Source of the DNA: Paraspadella gotoi | Taxonomy: Eukaryota; Chaetognatha | Length of the DNA stretch: 64,000 nucleotides | Direction: 5' to 3' | NCBI GenBank assembly: GCA_051294375.1 | Contig: CM119266.1 | Location: 222,012-286,011, forward strand | Part shown: piece by piece, positions 10,607 to 19,956 of the stretch | Layout of the letters: each line of letters begins with the position of its first letter | How positions within the stretch are numbered: position 1 is the first letter of the stretch | Program-made: the position numbers and the translations under genes | The notes under the pieces: model-generated | What the model was told of the DNA's origin: nothing | Seen by the model: only the letters and a program-made list of their open reading frames with translations | The model's database searches: none

Positions 10607-13600
10607 TCAATTAAAATTTTCCTTGGCTTTCGTTTTCCGTTTTTCAATCGAGTTCATCGCCAACTCCAGCAAATCGACGATCGTGAGAAAGGAGAACCCC
10701 AGCAACAACCCCAGAAGCCCGCCGAGGTCGCTGAAGAAGGTCGTCAACGTGAGGGCGGGAGAGGATTCGCGCAACTCGATCGTCGTAGATTGGAAGTAGA
10801 TGTAGAGCTGAGAAAAATATACCCAATTTAATGTCATTGTAGGAAAAGAAAGATTTGATTTAAAATTTCCTTTTGTATTTTTCAAATAAACAGAAATGAA
10901 TACTTGAATAGTTGAAACAGTTAAATAATCGAATACTATTTTACAAAACAATTATCATATTATTATAAAATCCAGGTCTGGAATTACCTTCAACAAATTT
11001 TGTGAAATTCTTCGTCGTAATTTTTTACAATTATTTGGATACGAATCTTCTTCGCTCTGAAAAAAAGTATTTTTACATTACACTAATAATAATGTAATTT
11101 ACAGCAATTATAAAGTACTTCAGTCAGCACAAGATGTTACCAAATCATCCCGCTTTTAATAAAAATAGGTTTAAAAGTGTATTTTTATTGCAAAACGTCA
11201 AAAGTATGGTGGACTAAAATCCACCAACCATTCATCAGCGGCCATTGGTGCCGGAGGCAAGTCATTCGCCTTCTAACCCAAAGGTCCGGGGTTCTAGCCC
11301 GGTGGTCGCCAAGCAGTTGAGAGGGACGGGGCGCTTAACCCGCCTGTAACACGGTGTTACAGCCTGAACCGAAGCTCAGGGACTGCTTATATTGAATGGT
11401 TCTGTCACTAACACATAACAATAATTACTGTCTCTTCAAAAGTTTATAAATATCTCTCTCACTCCCCAAGCTTATAATTCCATACCTCGCTCTTGTTTCT
11501 GCCGTATCCGTCGGGAACTACAAATTCCCTTTCATCCAACTCCTCGAAAGTTAGGTCCCCCGGCCAATCCAGCGGCCACATTGACATGGAGGGTGTTGCC
11601 TTGAAAGTGGTTTCGAAGCAAGGGACGAAGCAGCCGCTGTTGAGTTCGAAATCTGCGAAATTCTCGATGTATCTTCGGCTCTGATTCTTGTCGCAATCGA
11701 CCTGACAGAAATTTCCAAATTCATACACGAGTACCATGTTCAAAAAATTACGCCGCGTTTGGAAATTAAGTTGAAATGAAATATATTTTTCGGTCTTTTA
11801 CAACTTACACATATACATATACACATACTTATACATATTGTCACACAATTGTATACAAGCTCTCACAACCTCTTTTGGTGAGGGGTTAGGGTTCGCTAGG
11901 GTCAGAGCTTAACAAAACCTAATCACGATCAGATCCCTATTTTCGGACTTAGCTTCTTGACGAACCGTAAAAATTTTCCTACGTATCAGACTCTCTTATC
12001 ACTGATTCAGCTACTGACTGCAAACGAATGATCGTAAATCTTAGCGGAAATGAGAACAAAATTTCAAAAACTAACTTGATCCGTCGTCGAGCAAAGGTGA
12101 TTACTGCTAACATCCTCACTCGGGATCGCAAACCATGTCGGCCAACAATCGCATTGATCCAATGTTTCGTTGAGTAGTCGAGAGTAGAGACAGTATTTTC
12201 GGGTGTAGCTGACGGAACGAGCCACGCCTCCCAGAAGAGCTGAATAGTCGCGCGGTTCCGCCCATTTCTCCACGCATTCCTTACCAGGGAGGTTGACTCT
12301 TGACACTCGCTGCTCGCCTAAGCCCAAATGCACGGCCGAGCCGGGTTTCACGTATATTCCTAGTGTCGGGTTATGATCGTACACAGCATTGCTAAATATA
12401 ATTCGATTTTCAATGTATTTTAAAACATAATTGTTGATTCTGATCTGGTCACCCTGTGAGTCTATATCCGGAAGTGAGGATCGGTTGTGAACGACGATTT
12501 TAAATCCTGCTTCCGTCATGATTTCGTTGTAAAAATCGTACATGGTGTCAAGGATAAGAATAAGTCCGTCGTTAGGCCCGGAAAAACTAGAACGTTCTGT
12601 ATTGCAAAGTTAAAAAAATCATAAAAGAATAGTATCGAGGGTGAAGTGAAAGTTTGGAATCAAAATTTAGCAGTTATATCTTGAAAACTATCATAATAGT
12701 GAATACTAATCTAAAGTTATTTTTTTGTTTTACAAATATAGTAGCCAAGTTAGCTTATTCTGTATATAATATATATATAATTTTGAGAACTGATCCAGAT
12801 TCCTCGTTAAAAGTTGATATAAGAAAATATAAATCTTTTTCAAAAATTATGTCATTAAATAGGTTAAAATTTTAAAAAATTATATTTTTAAGCTGGAAAT
12901 TAAAAATCGGTATCTTAAATACAATTTTTTATATTTTTGACCAACTTAATAAAATAATTTTCAAAAAAGAATTATACTTTCTTCTATCAACTTTTTGCAA
13001 GGAATTCAAATCCGATCTTGAAATTTAAAAATTTTCATTTTGAAATTTTAGCTTATAATATACTTATTACTATATATAAATATAGCTCACTGGTGGCCAC
13101 TATTGTATAAAATTAAAAAATAAATTTACCACGACGACGACACTGACGACGTCACAAAGAAGCTGACCTGAATCAATATCGATTCTGAACCGGCTTCGCC
13201 GGTAGGCTCGATAAAAACAACTTTTGAACAATCAATGTTAAAGGCGTAACTTCCAAAACGTTCGAAGCTGGTCTTTCCCTCTCTCCCTTCCTCTCTTTCA
13301 CTCGCCCATTCTCTCTCTCTGTTGATCTTAGTCAGTAGCTTTTCTGTCTCACTACATGTCTGTGAATCCGCGATTAGAAATGGTTTGTCAAACTCACCAT
13401 CGGATTCCACCTCGAACGTGAAACAGTTTCCGTAGATGGAGTGATAAAATATCTTGAAGTCTTTTTCGATGACGCAGTCTTTCCGGTTGAACGTGCACTT
13501 GACGACCTGCTGGGGAATCGTTTCGTTGGTCGCTTTCTGTTGATCGAGGGATTTGTAGAATTGGAATCGTTTGTCCGTTGTTTCGGCGCTGAACGAGATC

Positions 13601-14468
13601 GGCCAGAGTTGTTGCGGGAGTTTGACCTCTTCTGGGATTTCGAGACTCCCCCCTTGGTCATTTTGCTTAAGGCATTCTTTAGGGGAGAAGATAAAATGGA
13701 AATATCATGGCAAAGGAGGAACATGTGTGGTGCCCGGGGTGTGAGGCATCTCCCGACAAGTCAATGGGACGATCTGAGTTTCACCAAGCTATATGGGTGG
13801 CAAATTTAGGAATCGCCACACTATTGTCAATATCGCGATGTCAATTTAAATTTTTTTCTTAGATAAGAAAAAAATTGACCAGTCGTTCTCCAATTCAAGA
13901 TTTTTACAATTTAATGAAATTCACTAAATAATTCAGCTTATTACTTTTAGAAGCTAAGTCTAAGACTAAGAGGCCGGTCGTGTCATTTTAGCCAGTTGTA
14001 TGTTTGTACGATCAAACAGAAACCAACATATTCAAGGTGTTTCTCCGCAGTGACTTTCTTTAATCACGTGAGCACACAGTACTCAAGTATGAAACATGTG
14101 CACCAAGCATCTTCCTGTTCATCACTTATTTGTAAGCATCTTCCTGTTCATCACTTATTTGTAAATAAAAAATCTCTACTATGTAAATACAGACAAATAA
14201 AATATTCACTCATACCTTACCAGTCTGTCAAATATTAACCAAAATTATAAATTATGCCGATTTTCCAATTACCCTTCAGCGTTTCCTTAAATTTCGGATT
14301 GAGGTTGCACAGAGTGACCGCAGGAAAGGATCGTCCGCCGCCGTCGACCTCTCGATATTCGTCGAAGACAGGATACGTTAGGAAGTACAGAATGAGTTTT
14401 CCCAACAAGAAGAGAAAGACCAGCGCCAAAACCAAAATCAATAACCAACGCAGATGTTTCACATTCAT
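10607..14468 (-). CDS. DEG/ENaC (ASC) family sodium channel subunit, 493 aa
   Basis: Six minus-strand exons close exactly: 14468-14273, 13676-13398, 12596-12076, 11701-11486, 11056-10988 and 10807-10607 (494 codons). Known family architecture is seen in order: TM1 at residues 8-33, the post-TM1 motif FPAVTLCNLNP (48-58), the finger motif FYHSIYGNCFTF, GPNDGLILIL, a Cys-rich region with YTRKYCLYSRLL then CDCWPTW, the motif CFVPC, and TM2 (about 455-477) containing the G-x-S selectivity filter as LLGFSFLTIVDLLEL. Members form trimeric, amiloride-sensitive sodium channels gated by peptides, acid or force; which applies here is unknown. The start is the ATG seven residues before TM1, so the usual cytoplasmic N-terminus with the His-Gly gating motif is absent. 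Either a 5' exon is missed or the protein is truncated. Introns 1, 2 and 4 hold repeats, a MITE, an exon relic and a SINE. Confidence 0.9.
11241..11437 (+). mobile_element. tRNA-derived SINE, copy 2, in a DEG/ENaC intron
   Basis: The B-box-like GGTTCTAGCCC is at 11290-11300 and an A-box-like GGTGCCGGAGGCAAG about 40 bp upstream. The body and tail match the copy at 599-778. It sits antisense in the intron between exons 11701-11486 and 11056-10988 of the channel gene. This copy keeps the head that the other lacks, so it defines the 5' end of the family. Confidence 0.75.
12650..13115. mobile_element. AT-rich palindromic (MITE-like) element, copy A
   Basis: Diverged inverted halves share the motif GATTCNNATTCCTC followed by AAAAGTTG, and further in an AATTATGTCATTAAATAGGTTAAAAT-like segment whose inverted partner is the ACCAACTTAATAAAATAATTTT region. 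The same plan appears at 44815-45260 and 45545-45965. It lies in the channel-gene intron between exons 13676-13398 and 12596-12076. No coding capacity. Confidence 0.55.
13131..13290 (-). pseudogene. Relic or alternative copy of a DEG/ENaC finger exon
   Basis: Inside the channel-gene intron, the minus-strand reading FGSYAFNIDCSKVVF then EPTGEAGSESILIQ lines up with YGNCFTFEVES and GPNDGLILIL of the real gene. It keeps the Gly-x-x-Phe spacing and the following Gly/Leu-rich turn. It shares the frame of the upstream exon but has no pyrimidine-tract acceptor. Its upstream sequence is low-complexity Glu/Arg from a GA-rich run. It is either a decayed duplicated exon or, less likely, a mutually exclusive exon ending at CAG|GTCAGC or TG|GTAAAT. 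Confidence 0.45.
14107..14164. repeat. 29-bp tandem duplication
   Basis: The segment beginning AGCATCTTCCTGTTCATCAC is present twice in perfect tandem, in the first intron of the channel gene. Confidence 0.9.
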
Positions 14469-14939
14469 TTTACTTGGCTGTTTTTTTCATAGGTACAACA
14501 TAATTTGTTGGAAGTAAATATATGAAAAGCGTCTCACTCAATGGAAATTAAAGGATTATTTTGCATGTACATTGTACAGCGTAATTTTTTTTTTCAAATT
14601 TAAACAACTGGGCTCAGTTTCTCTTTTTATTTTGTGGCTCATAACGTCCGTGTTTGCCCGAAGTAAATAATAGTAGTCTTTCAAGCATTTCTTTATTTTT
14701 CTCTTTTTGCGATCTAAAGTTTTTCCGAGCGTTCGATTAAAAAAACTATTTGTGAGCGTTTGTGCACTTTAAAAATTAATACTTTCTAGACAAAGTTTTA
14801 GCTTTTTATCGATCGTAAAATGTTTTATTTTTTTTTGGGTTAAAGTTGTTAAAGTTTATTAACGGCGCAAGACAAAAAAACTTTTAATTTGATATAAAGA
14901 AAAAAAACTCATATTTATAACACTTTGATCTAATCCTCA

Positions 14940-15193
14940 TACAACATAGTACATTCACCAATATATAATATGACAATGCCTGAATAATAAAAACTGCAAA
15001 AACTCCAAAAAAGCCGTTTCGCTCGTTTCCTCGATAAGTCAACAATTTCCAAAAAAGCAAATATGTTTAAACAAGGCGAAATAAAATCAGGTTTTCTAGG
15101 CGAGAAACGAAGTAGGAATCGATATTCGGGAGCGACTGGGGCGAGAGCTTTGCCGACACTCGACTCGGATTGTGATGGACAAAATGTAAACAA
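14940..15193 (-). pseudogene. Possible DEG/ENaC N-terminal fragment with frameshift
   Basis: The minus strand reads LEIVDLSRKRAKRLFW, which fits the juxtamembrane segment before TM1 of DEG/ENaC proteins (basic residues, then Arg-Leu-Phe-Trp). A hydrophobic TM1-like run, VFAVFIIQALSYYIL, follows only after a +1 shift in a T-rich run. It could be the decayed start of a second tandem channel gene, or the missing 5' exon of the gene at 10607-14468. A competing plus-strand frame exists over the same bases, so confidence is low. Confidence 0.3.
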
Positions 15194-15420
15194 ATGTCTT
15201 TCCTCAATTGTCCCAACCTTTAATGTATTCGTTGCAATTTGTTTATTTATTACGATTCTGTTCTCTCTAGTTCCGATTCGCTAGGATCGGAACACAAAAC
15301 TGCTTCATCAATAAAAACGCACTAGAAGAAAATCTAATTATTAACGCCAATTGAAAAGAAAGATTACCAAATAAACCACTCAACTCAGTCAACAGACTTT
15401 TAACGATTACACTTGCACAC

Positions 15421-15588
15421 TAGAGTGGAGCACTCAAAAACAAAAAAATTATTTGAATGATCGAACAAGGATATTTAGATGTGAGATAGTATGATTAACT
15501 AGTACCAAAAATTTTTTTTCATATTGTTTCGAGAACAGAATAGTAAAATATAATATATTTTTAGTAATATTTTTATAACATAGTAAAT
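15421..15588. repeat. Dispersed repeat, inverted partner at 780-946
   Basis: Near-identical to the reverse complement of 780-946. Here it runs into an AT-rich palindromic segment (to about 15930) carrying the GATTCTTCATAAAAAGTTGA motif of the MITE-like family. The element may therefore be larger than the part shared by the two copies. Confidence 0.7.
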
Positions 15589-15589
15589 T

Positions 15590-15930
15590 TAATTTTTTTT
15601 TTAAACTTTTAATATAGATTCAGATTCTTCATAAAAAGTTGAATCAAAAATATAAAACATGTTATCAAAAATTCTGTCATCTTCAGCGTTTAAAACAAAA
15701 AAAAGTAAAAATTCATGACTTTTTTATTCTCTGTAGTAGAAACTTATATATGTTAAAACGTTTTCATCATTTTTATGATCCAAACATTAAAATATCATAT
15801 AACATATTTTATAAAAGTTTCTTAGGTTTTTTCTGTGAATCCAAATCTGTTCTTAAAAATAAAAAAAAATATTTTAAAATTAATGATTTTATAAGGATAT
15901 TAGTACATAAATAATTGAATTTACTTTACT
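15590..15930. mobile_element. AT-rich palindromic (MITE-like) element, diverged copy
   Basis: Contains AGATTCAGATTCTTCATAAAAAGTTG, an AAAATTCTGTCAT-like segment and an inverted counterpart near 15840 (GTGAATCCAAATCTGTTCTT). Same plan as the copies near 12.9, 45.0 and 45.7 kb but more diverged. Confidence 0.4.
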
Positions 15931-16281
15931 GTTATGCTAAAAAAAATTTTAAAAGGATTTAAAATTCATTAATTACATGTCCATAGGCAGCAAAAAAATA
16001 ATGTTCAATCACTCAATCTTTTCATCACTCCACCCAATTGCACACTTTTCAGGCGTTTCGAGGCGGCAGCGGAGGCAGCGGCGCCTCGGACCTTACCGCT
16101 TCACTGAGGTATCAATTTGTATTTTGCTTATTTTAGACATGTTAAGAGTTGCATTTACTTTCATAGATTACTAATACGACATTCCAATCTTTAGTGAATA
16201 GCCAATCATCCTATAAATAATATTTATTAATGCTTTTAATAGTTTTTGAACCTTGGCTTCTTTTCATTCCACCAATTTCAG

Positions 16282-17162
16282 ATCCGCAGGAAGCGACGGC
16301 TACGGTTCCGCCTGCGGCCGCAAGCAAGGATTCCGCTACGATTCGGGTTTGTTCTCCGCTCATTCCACCTTCGCCCCAAACACTTTTCAAGCCTCCCCAT
16401 TCCACAGTAAACCACCACAACGCACCACATCTACGTCTGGCGGCGGGACTTTTCGAAGTGGCTGACGTAGGGACGAGCATCGTCTCGGCGCGTGACCCTT
16501 CCTTCGAGATCGGATCTGGACGGAGGCCAGTCTTCTCTTCGCTCTACAAGAGTCTGTCGGTCGAGGAAGAGGTAAGACAAAGACCCAGAGTCAGTCACCC
16601 TACCTTTATTTTTTCAGTTTGCCTCTCTCTACTTTGGTTTTAATTTGCTTGTCTCGGCTGTAAATTTTTAAACTAACCCCTTGTGGACGCAACAAGTTAA
16701 CAAGTTAAATCCCATACATAACTGAAATATCGGAAATATCCACTTTCCCTTTCTATCTTTCCCCTTCCTTCCCTTGTCATCTTTACTTTCCCTTTCTTTT
16801 CCATTTTTCCCTTTTTTTCTTTCCTTCCTTTCTTACATCCCTCACCTTTCTTTCTTTCTCTCCCTTTCTGTTATTCTCCCTCTCCATTCCTCTCCTTTCC
16901 TTTTCTCCCTCTTACCTCCATTTCCTCTTTCTCCCCTCATCTCTCCCCTTTCCCAGGACGAGTACCGCCAGACGCCGTCCATCCGTCGCAGCGCCAATCA
17001 GTACAAAATGAGCTGCGCCGTCGGCAACGGAGACGACCTTCGCCATCTGGCGAGAGAAGAGGAGGTGGCGCTGTACCGGAGGAGAATTCAGAAGATGATG
17101 AGGAGATTCATACTCATGAACGGAGCTTGCGACGACCAGGAAAGGGGTGAGAAAGTGACTCA

Positions 17163-17197
<35 letters not shown>

Positions 17198-17308
17198 TCT
17201 CTCTCCGTGTCTCTCTCTCTCCGGGAGACGAAAAATAATAATGCCGAAAACGTAAGAGAGAAGTTTAAAAGATCAACCAGGTTTGAAGCTAATTTGGAAC
17301 CATGGAAG

Positions 17309-17395
<87 letters not shown>

Positions 17396-19923
17396 GACTG
17401 ACGGACAGAGGGACAGACTGACCAAAACAGAAGTATGCTGGGCAGACAGACAGTAAAAGATGGAAAAAGACGAAGAAAACGAAAGGCAGATAGACAAATA
17501 GGCAGAAAAGGATACCGACAAACGGAAGGAACGTAGGATAAACAGACAGACAGCCAGATAGACATACAGACCGACAGACAGACGGACCAGGTTCGAAAGA
17601 GGTCAGTCAATTCTGGAACCGAGGGAAGGACGATCTCCTTGCAATTCTCTTCTCCGTTGAATAGAAAATCCGACGTCTTCCTTTGAATGGGAGGACGAGA
17701 GGAGGGAGCGGGGAGGAGGAGGAGGAAGAAGGAAGGTGAAAAGTGAAGGGAGTGGGGGCGGGGAGGAGGAGGAAGAAGGGAAGGTGAAAAGTGAAGGGAG
17801 TGGGGGCGGGGAGGAGGAGGAAGAAGGGAAGGTGAAAGTGAAGGGAGTGGGGGCGGGGAGAGGAGGAAGAAGGGAAGGAGGAGGAAGAAGGTAAGTGAAA
17901 AGTGAAGGAGTGGGGCGGGGAGTAGGAGGAGAGGAAGAGGAGGAGAGGAAGGTGAAAGTGAAGGAGGGGGGGGGGCGGGGGAGGAAGGAGGAGGGGAAAA
18001 GGGAAGGGAAGGTGAAAAGTGAAGGGAGTGGGGCGGGGAGGAGGAGGAAGAAGGGAAGGTGAAAGTGAAGGGAGTGGGGCGGGGAGTAGGAGGAAGAAGG
18101 GAAGGAGGAGGAGAAGGTAAGGTGAAAAGTGACGGAGTGGGGCGGGGAGTAGGAGAAGAAGGGGAAGGAGAGGAATTAAGGGAAGGTGAAAAGTGAACGG
18201 GAGTGGGGGCGGGGAGTAGGAGGAAGAAGGAAGGGTGAAAAGTGAAGGGAGTGAGGGGTGAGGGAGGAGGAGAAGAATGGGAAGGTGAAAAGTGAACGGG
18301 AGTGGGGGCGGGGAGGAGGAGGAAGAAGGGAAGGTGAAAAAGTGAAGGGAGTGGGGGCGGGGAAGTAGGAGGAAGAAGGAAGGTGAAAAGTGAACGGAGT
18401 GGGGGCGGGGAGGAGGAGGAAGAAGGAAGGTGAAAAGTGAAGGGAGTGGGGGCGGGGGAGAGGAAGAAGAAGGAGGTTGAAAAGTGAAGGAGTGGGGGCG
18501 GGGAGGAGGAGGAAGAAGGGAAGGTGAAAAGTGAAGGGAGTGGGGGCGGGAGTAGGAGGAAGAAGGGAAGGTGAAAAGGGGAACGGAGTGGGGGGGGAGG
18601 AGGAGGAAGAAGGGAAGGGTGAAAAGTGAAGGAGAGTGGGGGCGGGGAGTAGGAGGAAGAAGGGAAGGTGAAAATGGGAACGGGTGGGGGCGGGGAGGAG
18701 GAGGAAGAAGGGAAGGTGAAAAGTGAAGGCGATTGGGGGCGAGTGTCGAGGCTAAAAATGGAGAGAATGCTTGGGGACAATAGAGTTTAGTATTTAACCG
18801 AGATTCATTTCGTTCAAAGACGCCACGTTGTTTATCTGTTATAGTTTGATACAATCTGTCGTCCTCTACAGTTATTGCGTGTCCTTTTCTGCAAACCGTA
18901 ATTAGACGTCTTTCATCTTTCGTCGCTGTTATTCGTCTCTGTTCGCCTTTTGTTCTTTTTTTCTGGCGACACAGTTAATCGTGGAACAAAGAGAGACTGT
19001 TAAGCGAAAAATGCTTGGAGGAGTTTTGCATAATTAGACCATCCGGTTTCAGTCGTTTTCATTTCATTTTGTCTCTCTGTCTCCTTTTTCCTTTCCTCCC
19101 TCCCCTTTTTTTCCTTTTTCCTTTTCTTTCTTTTTCATTTCTTCTTTTCCTTTCGCCTTCCTCGTTCCTTTCTTACTTCCTCCCTCCTCTTTGTCTCTTC
19201 ACCGATGAACGAATCCACGAAAGTTTCTTCCCGACTTCTTCGTCGATTCTTTCTCTGCTTCTCTCTCGCTCCTTTTCTTTTAGTTTTCTCGTCTTTTCTT
19301 TTGTTTTCCTCCTTTTTTCCTCCTTATTTTCCACGGTCTATTTTCGTCTTTTTCTTTTTACCCAATTTTATCTTCCCCTATTATTCTTCCCACTTTCCTC
19401 CCATCTCTCCCTTTCTTCCTCTTTCTTTCTTTCTTCTCTCTATTTCTTCCTTCCTCTCTTTTTAGCTCTCCCTTACTTCCTCTCCCTCTCTCCTTCTCCC
19501 TCTCTCCTTCTCCCTCTTCCTCTCTATTTCTTCCTTCCTCCCTTTTTATCTCTCCTTTCCTTCCTCTCTCTCTCCCTTTTCCAGCTTCTTTCTCTCTCCC
19601 TTACTTCCTCTCCCTCTCTCGCTCTACTATTTCTCTCTTCCTTCCTTCCTCTCGCCTGTCTCCCTCCTCTCTCTCTCTCCTTTGCTTCTCTTCTTTTCTC
19701 TCTGCTCCTCTTTCTTCGGTCCCTTTTTCTTTCTCTCTCTTCCTCAGCGCGCCATTATCACTCCGATCGTCGAACCAAAAGGCGGCGCCACTGAACTCGA
19801 TTGATCGGCTCACCGTCGCGACGACACGCACAGGCAGCACAAAGTAGCAACGGCCTCTCTCTCTCTCCTCGCTCTCTTTCTCGTCTCTCTCTCTCTCTCT
19901 GCTGCTCCTCTCTCTCCTCTTGC

Positions 19924-19956
<33 letters not shown>

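Noticed and set aside
13168-13397. Continuing the DEG/ENaC exon through the GTGAGT at 13397 without splicing
   Set aside because: The frame stays open, but using the GTGAGT donor and joining to 12596 restores the canonical finger-to-GPNDGL spacing and closes the phase. Read-through would insert a low-complexity Glu/Arg stretch and break the family pattern.
16053-16108. First exon of the 16-33 kb gene
   Set aside because: It has a good acceptor and a GTATCA donor, but the phase needed to join 16282 contains a stop. It joins only if the next exon starts at 16290 (CAG|GAAGCG), so it is left as an option and not called.
16912-18854. Very long minus-strand frames (over 600 and 400 codons) rich in Pro/Ser/Phe
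   Set aside because: They are reading frames through the purine-rich minisatellite and GA tracts. Composition is entirely explained by the repeat, and frames are open on more than one phase.
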